Shown here: in pieces, positions 42,301-54,118 of the stretch | How positions within the stretch are numbered: position 1 is the first letter of the stretch | How the letters are laid out: every line of letters begins with the position of its first letter | NCBI GenBank assembly: GCA_963966185.1 | Contig: CAWZYM010000151.1 | Location: 305,501 to 369,500 of the forward strand | Length of the DNA stretch: 64,000 nucleotides | Direction of reading: 5' to 3' | Origin: Rhabditoides inermis | Lineage: Eukaryota; Nematoda; Chromadorea; Rhabditida; Rhabditidae | Made by a program: the position numbers and the translations under genes | The notes under the pieces: model-generated | The model's database searches: none | What the model was told of the DNA's origin: nothing | The model's input: only the letters and a program-made list of their open reading frames with translations

Positions 42301-42620
42301 ATTGATTATTTGAGGAATATCTATGACATGAACCCGCACGATGTTCCAGACTATCGAACAATAATGCACATCTTGATGGGAGCAGAATGCGATCTCATTG
42401 TGAGTACCATATCTGTTTCCTATTCTTATAATACGTTTTCTAGCGAGATCTCGATTGGATCAACTCGGAGAAACTTCATGCCAAGGCCCAGTACGAGGTA
42501 ATATAGTCTGAATAGAAACTACAGTTTCTTTTTTTTTTCTTTCAGTCTCTCACTACCCGTGCGACTTCGAGGGACAAGAAGGCCATTCTCGCCAGTTTCA
42601 AGCCCCTCAGTCGCTTCTAA
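33348..42620 (+). CDS. Multi-membrane-span receptor-like protein with PTP and TTBK/CK1-like kinase domains; exons disrupted by two transposons
   Basis: Starts ATG 33348-33350. The first two exons (33348-33367, 33436-33521) give a signal peptide (MARLVWRLLLLL). Exons then encode membrane segments at about 34470 (SITFGVLALVGVAIVVFYIV), 34740 (IAIALISVLTLACIVLSIV), 35745-35800, 36593-36660 and 38560-38610, separated by two long loops: a five-span, prominin-like topology. A PTP domain follows at about 38800-41090: IVTAAPTADTAVDFW, YTGWQD (usual WPD), HCADGLGRS and MRTFRANSYTDKWQYYF. After a 45-bp intron the frame continues into a TTBK/CK1-type kinase: GAGTYGEVY, FAIKTE, HRDIKPGNF, FDFGMAW, DDLESW. 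TAA is at 42618-42620. Identical 552-bp elements split exons at 37751 and 39451. Without them, ...GVYE/LFSH... and ...KKVEL/LQYTGW... read through. The present copy may therefore be inactive unless splicing removes them. Two separate genes (PTP, then kinase) cannot be excluded. Confidence 0.72.
35815..36550. mobile_element. Inverted-repeat element, 244-bp arms, TTA target duplication (PIF/Harbinger-like)
   Basis: Arms 35815-36058 and 36307-36550 are reverse complements with one difference seen (caatgcacc versus caattcacc). TTA flanks both ends (35812-35814, 36551-36553), the 3-bp duplication typical of PIF/Harbinger elements. It lies in an intron of the receptor gene and encodes no transposase. 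Each arm holds a tRNA-like sequence, in opposite orientation. Confidence 0.85.
35998..36068 (+). repeat. tRNA-like sequence in left arm of inverted-repeat element
   Basis: A box TGGCCGAATGGCTAG, a perfect 5-bp T stem (GCGGG/CCCGC) with GGTTCGATTCC, and a loop CTAGTAA (anticodon AGT), followed by T7. The acceptor stem does not pair. Its mirror copy is at 36302-36369 (-), where it is followed by T6. Confidence 0.55.
37752..38303 (+). mobile_element. 552-bp inverted-repeat element, copy A, 9-bp target duplication
   Basis: Ends TAGGGACCACAA and TTGTGGTTCCTA are imperfect inverted repeats. CTATGAATT occurs on both sides (37743-37751, 38304-38312). It interrupts a receptor-gene exon between codons for GVYE and LFSHIV. 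A 9-bp duplication is typical of Mutator-like elements; no transposase is encoded. Confidence 0.9.
39452..40003 (-). mobile_element. 552-bp inverted-repeat element, copy B, 9-bp target duplication
   Basis: Reverse-complement of copy A with the same length and no difference seen. AAGTGGAAC flanks it (39443-39451, 40004-40012). It splits the PTP exon just before the YTGWQD loop and the catalytic HCADGLGRS. Confidence 0.9.
40192..40619. mobile_element. Tc1/mariner-like miniature element in PTP intron
   Basis: Ends CAGTACAGCTCGAATAAGG and the complement of CAGTACAGATCGAGTTTGG, flanked by TA on both sides (40190-40191, 40620-40621). Inside, the arms extend through ggacgtccatggacgtcc. It explains why this intron (40168-40640) is long. 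Confidence 0.75.
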
Positions 42621-42876
42621 TTCCACTACTAACATTCTTATTTTACAACATTAAATACTCACCAGAGCTTAGCGTTATACTTATATTCACTTGTCGGTAT
42701 CAAATTTAAAAAAAATGTATTTCAAGAAAGATTGAGTATCTGTACATACATGTGTACATTATTTTTTGTATAATTTAAATTAAAAAATAAATTGAAGTTT
42801 GAATATATGTTCTATCGTTTTTTTCTTATATAATATAGAGCGACCTCGCCCTCTAATCTAATCTCTAATGTAAAGC
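42621..42876 (+). other. 3' flank of the receptor gene
   Basis: AT-rich; contains AATAAA at about 42786, the likely polyadenylation signal. No gene seen. Confidence 0.45.
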
Positions 42877-42897
42877 GACCCTGTCTCTGTACAGTGT

Positions 42898-43796
42898 ACA
42901 GAAGAGTGGAGTTCAACCACCGCGTCGCCGGCTTCGACATCGACGGGAAGAAGCTGACTCATCTCGCCTACGCAGACGACGTGGTTCTGTTCGCCAAGTC
43001 GCCAGCTGCGGCGGAGAAGATGCTGAACGAAGTGGCGGAGCAGAGCAAGAAGTACGGACTGGAGGTGAACAGACAGAAGACGATGGCAATGACCAACGCG
43101 CACAGAAGGACATCTTTCTGGACAACTCGAGGATCGAGTACGTACGGGAGTTCATCTACCTGGGGAGGCTGCTGAGCTGTGAGAAAGACGACACGGAAGA
43201 GGTCACCCGCCGCATCCAGAGCGGATGAGCTGCCTTCCAACGACACAAACATTTCCTCACTCTACGACGAGCTCCTATGCGACTGCGCCAGAAGGTCTTC
43301 CGCGCCGAAGTACTACCCTGTCTGACCTATGGATGTGAGAGCTGGAGTCTCACCAAGACGAGCTCTTTCGACTACGGACAACACAACGGAAAATGGAACG
43401 CCTGATGCTAGGCATTAGCCTGCGAGACCGGATCCGAAGCAGCACTATTCGGCAGATGACTCGCCTGAGAGATGTCATGCAAGAAGTGAAGCAGCGGAAA
43501 TGGAAGTTCGCGGAACATCTCTTCAATGCGGACGGCTACAGATGGGCGAAGCCAACTGTCAACTGGAAGCCGAAGAAGGCTGCTCGACCAGGCAGACCTT
43601 ACAAGAATGGGAAGATGACTTCACGGACGCTATGCAACTTCCGAAGAAGAACGATGCAAAGAAGGAATGGCGACGCATCGTCACCGAAGACCGCCGGCTA
43701 TGGACTGATCTATTCTCCCAGCGCTAGTCGAACACCTCTCACGCTATATGTACATGAAAATGCGAATCTGGATAAATCTTTAATTTGATTTGATTT
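42898..43796 (+). pseudogene. LINE 3' fragment (reverse transcriptase remnant) with target-site duplication
   Basis: The translation contains the RT catalytic motif in LAYADDVVLFA and YGLEVNRQKT, then VLPCLTYGCESW, MERLMLGISLRDRIR and a C-terminal GRPYKNGK block, spread over different frames with stops. It ends in a (tttga)n-like tail. GACCCTGTCTCTGTACAGTGT (42877-42897) and GACCCTGTCTCTTGACAGTGT (43797-43817) form a 21-bp near-duplication. It is a 5'-truncated, inactive non-LTR element, probably RTE-like. Confidence 0.82.
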
Positions 43797-44079
43797 GACC
43801 CTGTCTCTTGACAGTGTGCAACAAACCCGGCGCGAGTTTGCTGCGGCGAGTGCGGATAGTCATGGTCACATTGTCTCAGTTGCTTTACAAACTCTCCAGG
43901 GCCTTCTATAAGACCCAGTGAATCTATTTTTGTCGGTTCGTTTCGTTCTCTAACGAGCCTGTAACTTACGATACGAAAAAGATTTTCGAACCCGATTTAT
44001 ATTAAGGATACATTCACAGACAGTGTTTGTTTAATTTTAATTTTTTTTATCAAAACACATTTACACTTTCGTTTCCTAT

Positions 44080-47000
44080 TTACTCGTCTTTGAGTGTCTT
44101 TTCCTTTCCCACGCAGCAGAGAACGAAGTCGGTGATCAAAGATATGATAATCAGCAGACCTGGAGATTGATGATTATTGATCGATCGATATTATTGATTA
44201 TTGATTACCTCCCACTCCCACCGCCGTGTAGCACACAATCTCCCACGTGCGTTTTGTCGTTACGACGTCATCCTGGATTACGGTATCATAGTTAGGTTAC
44301 GGTGCCTTGTAGTTGGAGTACTGTAGTTTAAACTACCGTAAGTATACCTTAAAGAAGAACTCCGGGGAAAGAGTCACCCGGGTGAACAGGGGCCGCGCTC
44401 TATTCAATGTTTTGGCGCGAAAATGAGCAGTGCACGGAGAGGCAAGTGTGCGAGAATGAGAGCGGCTATTGGAGTTTGCGTTGCACTATGGGATACACAA
44501 AATGACAAAATAACAATTAAAACTTATTCAGTACATTGTAATATCCATAGCTAACTCGACCACAACCATCTTCTCAATGACATCTGTGTAGCAAACCAGT
44601 GAAAGTGAAACATAATAATCCTGATTTCAAAATAGTATGCCAATTCATGTACACATTTCATCGTTTATCGCATATCAAACAATAGTGTGTCTTCTGTCCA
44701 CCTCCCTCTCGCGTCCGCGTCGAGTTGCAGTCCGTCGAGATCTACAACGCACTGCATCAACACCATCCACGACAATGACATGCTCAAAGAGTTTGTTAGG
44801 TAACAGATCAAACTAACCAGGTGAATAACCAGGTAACGATACCTGGATTACATTACGTGAGACATAAAACACTTACTTCCTATGTTTGCTCTTCATGTCC
44901 ATGTCCATGTCCTCGCCTCTCCTCTCTTCTCTCTCGCATCGCTCGGTCGCACCGCATGCCACGGCCACCTTCTTCTGTTCATCCTACAAGAGAACATGAT
45001 AATTTTTTCACAACGCAATCAAAGCACTACTTTTTCTTCACAAGGCTATGCGCGTTGTAAACACATACGTATTAGAAACGGCATACTATTCTAAAAGTTA
45101 TTTACGAAGATTTATAAACATTGTGATGATGAATCAGATTGCAGTTTACGACTTCATTTTATCGGTTGGGAAATATCCTAACCTGTACTGTTTGCGCTTG
45201 AGTCGATTGAAAAGGGCGCGAGAGAGCGCGCCTCGCTTAGTGCAGCGCCGCTCGCGTCGAACATGACGTGCAGCAACGGATACTACGCGACGCGCATTAC
45301 CTAAACACACGTCGTCAATACATTCACATATAACGATACACAAAATACATACCTACTATATAGAACATAAAATATACAAACGAAAAAATGAAAATACGGC
45401 GTAACACAAATTGAGCGAGACATTTCGAAACAAAATAACACCTTCAAATTGGGTTTGATTGATGAACAATCGTGTTGTGAAATCACATAAAGATGTATAA
45501 ACACCTATTACATCGATTTAATACAAAAAAGAACCAAGAAAACAACAACAAATCAACTAAATCATCAAAAACACACAAACAGCTGATCGGCTGATTGCAC
45601 AGTGCAAAAGTGGGCGTGGCTATAAGGTCCCGCCCCCGTTTGCATATTATTGCCAAAAAGAATTCGGACTGAATAATTCAATATGCAAATTTTTGTTTTC
45701 TCTCGAAATTTTGACTATCCGATTCGGAATCCCAACCTATGATTTCCCCTGATCCCCCGGCACTCTACTTTTCCCGGAGTTCTTCTTTAATTGACGTAAT
45801 AGTGTCGTGGTCGGCGTAGAATGATTCGTTTAGCCACACAATAGGGTACGCTCCTGGGCGCATGACGGAGAACGAGCTAGATATTGATTGATTATCGATT
45901 GTTTTATTGATTATTGATTGATATACTCACCCAATCTCAGGGAACTGGTTGAAGAATACGTTAATCTGCAGACGCTTGTTCGCAGCCAGAATAGTTCCGG
46001 TAGTCTGAAACAATCTTAAACATACAGGGGCCTATTCGATTTCCCCTGCCCGCTCATTGGCCCTTTGTCGATGGCATATGCGCGAGAGTGTGCGAGAGAA
46101 TACGCGAAGAGAAGGGAGCGCAGAGTGGCGGGAATTAGAAAACATGCGTTCAGAGCGGTCTGCTGATCGTTTCTGATCACCGCGCGCGCGTATAACTTTC
46201 GTTCAACCTGCGCTTGAAAATCCGTTTCGTGACGCATAAACCATAAACGATCCCGAATGGTCACTCAAGGACTATAGGAATTGTATCCACAGACCAGAAC
46301 AGACTTGTCCTACAACATCCGCGGACACGAACATCTTATGTTGACATTTCCAATGTCATACGTTTCGCACAAACTATGTGGCAAGCTGGTAACGTTCGCC
46401 CTAATCTCTCTTGGTTCTTTGCATATAGTTCGCCCATATTTGTGTCTGACCGGTTCTATGTCCATGGTGGTCTCGTCCCACTCGCTCGGCTCGAAGCGGG
46501 GGAACAGCCGCTGCACTGCAGGGTCCGCCTGCCGGAAGTGCGGCTTCGAGCGATGATCGGAGCGCCTGACATGGACATAGATGAGTATACACTCTTCTTG
46601 AAGGCCTCGTGAAAAGGTTAAATGCGCCTGACAGTTGAATATTAGAGAGGGCGCGCAGCGCCCTCTCTTTTGGCTTAGGATAAGGCTCGCGCTAGAATTT
46701 TTAAGAAGCGATATCCAAAGGTCATGTTAGCAGCAACGTGAACTCATCCAATTCATGTTAGTTAGATTCGCACGGTTCCGTAGGCCAGATCACTGGTTGA
46801 CGCCATCTTTGTATCTTTTCTGTGAAAGAAGTTATGCGCGATCGCGCGCATCCATGAGGCGAGAGGCCAGCGTGTGGGTGTGTGTGTGTGGACCGTTTCC
46901 AGTCAACGCTGGCTGCTAGCTCTCTCTCTCGGTGGGCGGGGCGAGAGAGAGAGAGAGCGCGAGAGTGCGCGATATTGAGAGAGCGCGCAGACGGTAGTAG

Positions 47001-47401
47001 ACATGCACTTACGCCTCAGCGATTCAAAATAAAGAGTAAAATTTCTTTCAAAGCGTTTCTTTTGATACCATGAGAAACATTGTTGTACATACGCAACAAA
47101 CACGACCTGTAGAATGTAGTATATTCAATGACTTGCTACCATCATTAAATTGTATCATTCATCATAGTTCTGCGCATACGAATGAACGACGGAGCTTGGC
47201 AATCAGGTAGAAAAGAAATTTCTATGAAATTTAACAAAAGCACATATATTATCTCTTAAAAGTACTCGCGTAAAGAGAGTCAGTTTGTCTTGACCCAATT
47301 CAACAAAAGCGCATGCATAAAACGTTTACAAATACTAACACAAACCTGCGCATAACGGACTGTTCGATGAATCGTTGAAATTGATGAAATGTAATCAATA
47401 T

Positions 47402-47449
<48 letters not shown>

Positions 47450-48581
47450 CAGGTTTGTGTTAGTATTTGTAAACGTTTTATGCATGCGCTTTTGTTGAAT
47501 TGGGTCAAGACAAACTGACTCTCTTTACGCGAGTACTTTTAAGAGATAATAGGTACATAATTAGGATTAAGGTAATCATAGGTTGTTGTCTCGTTTCTAT
47601 AATTAAAGCAAGGATAGCTATCTTGTGTTTTTCTTTATAAATCAAAAAAAGGATATCGTTATCCAAATTCAATAATATGGAGGTTATGTGTTATGTATGT
47701 TGATTGTATGTATATCTGAACGTTCATACTTGTATATCTGACCGGAATTAGGGAAAACATATACTACTATGGCTACGACGTGATTATCGTGTTTTGTCAT
47801 TCACATTCATTTAATTATTGTGAAACGTATGCACCATCTCGGTTGAAACGTATAAGTGAAACGTACCCTGCTGGCATCCGCTGAGGTCGAGCAGACCAGA
47901 CGGCAGGCAGGTCGAGTTGACTGGCAGTTCGTAGGCTCCTGAACAGAGGGTCTCTCTCCTTCTCTCTCTCCCTCCTCTCTCTCTCTCTCTTTCTCTCTCT
48001 CTCTTCTTCTCTTTCCCTCCTCTCTCTCTCCTCCCTCTCTCTCTCCTCACCATACTCCAGCGTCTTGCACTTGCCGCAGTTGTCTGGAATGGAGTAGTCG
48101 AATGTGGATGCGGGCAGTACAAATCGATACGTGGGAATGTCGTAGTGTGTCACATCCGAGTCGTACACCAGGTCAACCGTTCTAAACTTTGTATTCATTA
48201 ATTTCCCATCTAGTTTGCTTACGTTGACAGTGCTGTATGACCAACAGAAAAAAAAACTTCTTGAGAACGCTATACAAAAAATACAGATACGAACTCACGT
48301 GCAGATATCGTCGACGAAGATCGGGAGTCGGTCGGTCTTCTTGATGTACTTTTGAAAAAGTCGCCGTCTGCGAAACAGCAAGCAATAATACGGTTAGGTT
48401 TCATAGTTTTAATAAGTTTAGATGAAAACATCATTGTTTCAATCGGCATTTGGATTGGTTATCTGTTATTGTGTTCTCCAAAATGGACTCACTAGTTCCC
48501 TCGAGCCGTAGCGCCTTGGCAGCATTGTCGAGAGAGCAAGAAGACGTATCGTTGAGGTCCACCGACCACCTGGAAGAAAGA

Positions 48582-48615
<34 letters not shown>

Positions 48616-51600
48616 CCTCTCTCCCCCCCTCTCTCTCCCTCCCCCTCTCCCCCCCCCCCTCTTCTCTCTCACCACTCCTCTGGCAGACTGCTTCCATCGG
48701 AGGAGGCAGCTGTTGGAGTGCCGTTACGGAAAGAGAGAATGAAGCCGGCCTGAGAAATACGTTTCAGGTCGGGTATGACCAAAAACTCGTTTTTTTCGTA
48801 ATTCAACGAGTGTCCTTTTTCGAAAGAACAAACTACAAACTTCCCTTATATTGGAAAAAATCTTATTTGTCATGTTTAATATTATGATTTGTCACCTTTC
48901 AAAAATGCACGTTCATTAAAATAGATAATGCGGCATAATGATTTCTACTTAGTCTACAAACTTGTTTAATCGGTTTAATGTATTTCTGCGCTACCTATTT
49001 TATATAATATGGCAACAGTATATGCTCTTCTTGTTAGCTAACAGAAAAGGAACAATAAGTTCCATCCCAACCTTATCCGAGTCCTTCTTTCCGGTGCGAA
49101 CCGTATAGTAGTAATCGATCGAGTTGTTGTTGCTCTGAAAAAGAAACATCTTCTTCACACTTCTTTTGTCACTTCTAATAGTGGACCGTTGTCGTTGCAG
49201 CTTGCCGGATGATACATAGGTTCTCGGAAAACTTGTTCGATTAATCGATCAAATCGAATAATAATAATCGATGACACGCTTACTGACATTGAGGTTGAAG
49301 TAGATGGGGTCCATGGGAGTGAGAAACTGTCCGAGGGACGGGTTCAGCAGCTGAAAGGACAGACTGAAGGAGTTCGCAACAAACAATGTCATGCGATACA
49401 AGATACAAGTTACCCCGTGTGATAGTAAATGAGTGCTGAACTGCGTTTCCCAGAGCTATGGCGTACCGTATGCACTTGTAGTTAGGACATAGCTTTTCTG
49501 GATGATTGATTTAATCATTGAAAGAATTCCTTTACCTCCTTGAGTAGGTTGATGACGTTGTTGACGAACTTGCTGATGAAGGGAGCCGAGTAGCCAGAGA
49601 AGAGCAACTGATCCACTGTCTGAGACATATATTGATTAGTATTAGATGAGCAACATTAGATGAGCAAAGTATTGATTAGATGAACTGTTGTCATAGCAGG
49701 TTTACATACTTAGTTGTTTAGTAATTTCCTATTGAGTGAGCATAAGCCGATTTAGTCTCAAAATGATATTTTAATAGATTTTAATGGCCAACGTGTACAT
49801 GCAGAGTGTATTATGTCTTATGTTCGTCTGTAGCTTGTGTAGACATGTTTTTTGTGAGAACGGTTTGACGCTGAAGATTCGCTAACATCAAACTAGCGAA
49901 ACATCATAGGTCACTATTTATCAGCGTCATCCTTTTTCATTTACCGTGTGATTGTTCTAATACCCGATGAAGTTTCAATTACATCCGATTCAATTACATG
50001 CTTCAGCAAGCGCGCATGAGCCTTGTACTTATGCCTATCTGAACAATGATCATGAACATCTCTTATACTTGATTTCCCTCGAGGAGTGCTTATAAATAGG
50101 TGAAAGAGTAAGACTCCGACCATTCTGCAATGCTGTCTTCTATGCATACCGTAACTTTCGTGGAAGGCAGTCTCTCATTCATCGTCAATCTTCTACTGAT
50201 GCTTCTCATCGTCACAAAAGTGAGAAAAGAGTTTTGGATAATACAATGTAGTAGTATTACATTGTCGGGTTGAAAATGAAAGAGTGGTGTGTACTCAGTG
50301 TGTGATATAGTTTATCTGGCAAGAGTCAAAAAATCTTCATGTACACTGCTATGCTAGTATTTCAAATCGAAAGGTTGTTGCAGTTTACAGTACAGACGCG
50401 AGTTTCAGAAATAGGCTCGTATATAATTGATAGAATTTCCATAAATTACTTTTCAATACCAAGTTTTTTTTAACTTCGTCAACACCCTTTGCAGACCCCA
50501 CCAGAGATGGGTTCGTACAAGTGGCTCATGTTCGCGCTGGCCTTCTACGACCTCATCTACAGCCTCATAGACGTCATCGTGCTTCCGGTGAGATCCCCAG
50601 ATCTCCAGATCACGTCTTTATCACATTATTGAACATGCTATTTTAAATTTGAAACATGGGCTCTGAGATTCACGACAACTATAAAACACACTTTGAGTAG
50701 TGACTGTTTTGAGTAGTCTGGTTTCATAACTTTGACAACAACTCAACTTTGACAACTTAACTTTATAACTTTGTCAGTTTTTACAGATTGTGTTTCATTT
50801 CATCTGTTATTTGTTTGTTTCAGTCAGTGATGATCAGCGGGCCTGGCTTCATCGTTCTCTCGACTGGCGCCTTCTCAGATGGCACACTCGGCACCGCACT
50901 GGCGTGTGTGTGGGGCTCGTCCTTCGGTCTGTCGGTCACACTCCTCGCTGTTCACTTCATATACAGATACCTCTCTGTGTGCAAGTATGTGCTGTGTTCT
51001 TTGACAATAATTTAAAACTTATAGGAGCCAACGTATGTACTGGTTCGAGAACATTCGCTATGCGTTGCTCATTTTTCTCATTTGGCTAAGTGTTGGTGTG
51101 CTTTGGTTTCTTTCGTGTTTTGTGCTGTCCCCAGACGACGAAAACAGTAGGTGAGTTCATACGAGAAGATAATTCTCTTTATAAAAACCATAATTCACTT
51201 TGTTAAGAAATCTGTTCGCATACGACGTAGCTACGAAATACGCAAGAAACATCGACGACTTGGGATTTATCGGAATATACTACTGGGTACGAAATTATTC
51301 TGTATCTTGATGTTTGTATACTACATAACTTATTCAGATCTATCAAAACTCTACTATGGTCATGAATTACTGGTCTATTGCGACCATATTGGTGTGTGGA
51401 ACTATATTGTGTGGAAGTTATCGTGAGTTCAGATTTACGCAAAACAATCTTTCTTTCTTTTTAGTTGTCATGATTTGCAGTGGATTGGCCATTTACAGAT
51501 CTTTGAAAGTTTGTAGTGAAATGAGCATGCGCTCGAAAGAAATTCAACAGCAGTTGTTCAAAGTGCTTTGCATTCAGGTGAATATTCATATATCCAAACT

Positions 51601-53246
51601 ATGATCCTATTAACTTGTTATTTCAGACGATCATTCCCACAATCATTAGTTTCATTCCATGCATTACTTTGTTTGTTTTGCCAGCGTTCAATTCAAACGA
51701 AACAGTATGCAGGTTGTCTAGAATTATTCCATTGATTATGGGACTATTTCCAGGTAATTCATACACATAGTTACTAATTGCATCATACTATTTTCAGTCA
51801 TGGACCCCCTTCTCATCATGATTTTCGTGAAACAGTTCCGATTGTCTGTAATCAGGTATATCATCATTGCAAAAGTATGACATAGTTCAATACAATATTT
51901 CAGCATTATCGACGTTCCAAAATGTTTCACAATGAGAATCAGACATACTAACCCAGTCTAAATGACTGGGCCCACAACAGGATAAATTTTGATGTGTTTT
52001 TAAATAAAATAAGATTTCAACTATCGAGAACAAACAAAGTATCAACGCTGGTAAGCTATGTAGTAAACTTCACAAACGCGTAAAACATAAAAAGAGTACA
52101 TAAACAACTCACGCATTCGACGAAGGGACTTGTGTCGAAGGCGGAGAGGGCCAGACCGAGCATCGGTTCGATCTTCGGCCAAAGGGACGCGATCGGACCA
52201 CCGCCGTTCTGAAATACATTGCGCATTATACACTTTCTTCGATCTTTCTGATGTATATTTGCCAGCAAAAATTGAGTTTGATCCATTCTGTCATTTTGAG
52301 AAAGAGAAATATAGTTAGAGAGTTAGAGAGAGAGAGAGAAATACAGATGGAGAGAGGGGGCGATGTCCCACTCACCGGAGGGCAGAGCATTCCCTGTAGA
52401 CTTGGCGGCAGCAGCAGGCATAGTCCGTTGGGCGACGTGAAACCGCGCATCGCAACCTGAAAACATCAAATTACATACCCGAAACTCGATTTTATGTATG
52501 GAAAAGGTACCTGAACATCAGAACCAAAACGTAAGCACAAGGTTGCTACCTTATAAACTTATACTTTGTACGATGTCTTATAGAAGTCAAAATCATCCCC
52601 TCGCTTTGCAAACAGTTTCCAAAATCGTGTGTTTCCGAAACACAAAAAAAAAATCAATTCTTGAACTCACGATGAATGTGGTATCCGGGATGGTGACAGT
52701 GTCCTTGATGGGATCGCAGCCGGCGCACGAAGTATCCGGGTCGAACACGTATGAAGTGCGCTGCAAGTACAAATGTTATTGATTAATTATTTACGTCTTT
52801 GAAAATTCGTTTCAAAAACTGCATTAGCACTCATGTCTGCAGAGTTGATAGTGTCACGTTTTAAAAACATTTGTTTCGTAGGAGAAGGAACATCAGGTTT
52901 CGTGATGTTCCGATCTTAGTTTTTTTTCTTCTTCTCATAATCCCACTTGTGATAATTAGTAGATAACGAGCTACAATGTGTTCTGATCAAGTTATGATAA
53001 GTGTGGTAGTGTAGTGTGGAAACACAAATCACAAATCGCATATCTAACCTAGACCCTAGACGTTGTTCGAATGTGTGGGGGCATGGTATGATTTCAACAT
53101 GTCCAGATTTCCGACCAGTCATTTGATAACTATTTTATGTTCTTCCTAACTATGCGTTGCCACCAGATTGCATTCCATCCAGTATTTTGCATCGTAAAAA
53201 GTTTACAAGCGCAATTCGCAGTGTAAGCTGTGAGAGATAGCGAGAG

Positions 53247-53292
<46 letters not shown>

Positions 53293-54062
53293 TTAGAGAC
53301 AGAGAAAGATGAGCAGCACAGGTAAGGCGAGATAAGCAACACACCTGGCCAAATTCCATAGTGTTTTCGTTTCCGGGCTCGAATTCGACTTCGTGGGTGA
53401 TAATCTGTCTGAAATAAAGAAAATTGAATATCGGTAATTTAATTTTTTAAAACAAGTCAATAATTTTAAATGCATAACGATAAACAGCCCTCTGATGTCC
53501 GGATAAAAGATGTTTTGTCAATTACACAAACTCACATTACACATACAAACAACTAGGCATACCGAATAAATACCGATTACGGTCTTCTTTCTGATTTCAC
53601 CCACGTATACATGACAAGAATCACTATTCGATAATCAATCGATACCATTTTTTCTCTGTGTCTACCATTCCATCCATAACCAATCGATACCACTCACTTG
53701 TACGAGTACGGTCCCCTTTCCGCGGGATCGGGGTTGATGCCCCTGTTCATGATGCCTATCGTGTTCTTGTAGTCGTAGATCCAATACTGCATATGCGTCA
53801 CGTACTTCGGGTCCTTCCACGACTGCAATCGATCGATAATCAATCAATACGTCCATACGAGCAAAAGCAAAAAGTCAAAAGTTATATAAATGTAGTCTCA
53901 CGGTAGTGAAGTCGTTAAACGTGCCGTCTTTGTTGAGACCGAGGACGAGGTTCTGAAATACAAACGATGAAAGTTTTAATACATTGCGCTATGTATCAGC
54001 TAAGACACTTTATATCCTTCCCTCCCTCTATCTCCCTCTTCCCCCCCCCCTCTCTCTCTCTC

Positions 54063-54118
<56 letters not shown>

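Noticed and set aside
44701..44820. A plus-strand exon near 44719 (TTHCINTIHDND)
   Set aside because: It lies inside the TTAA-flanked element, with no neighbouring exons in a compatible frame.
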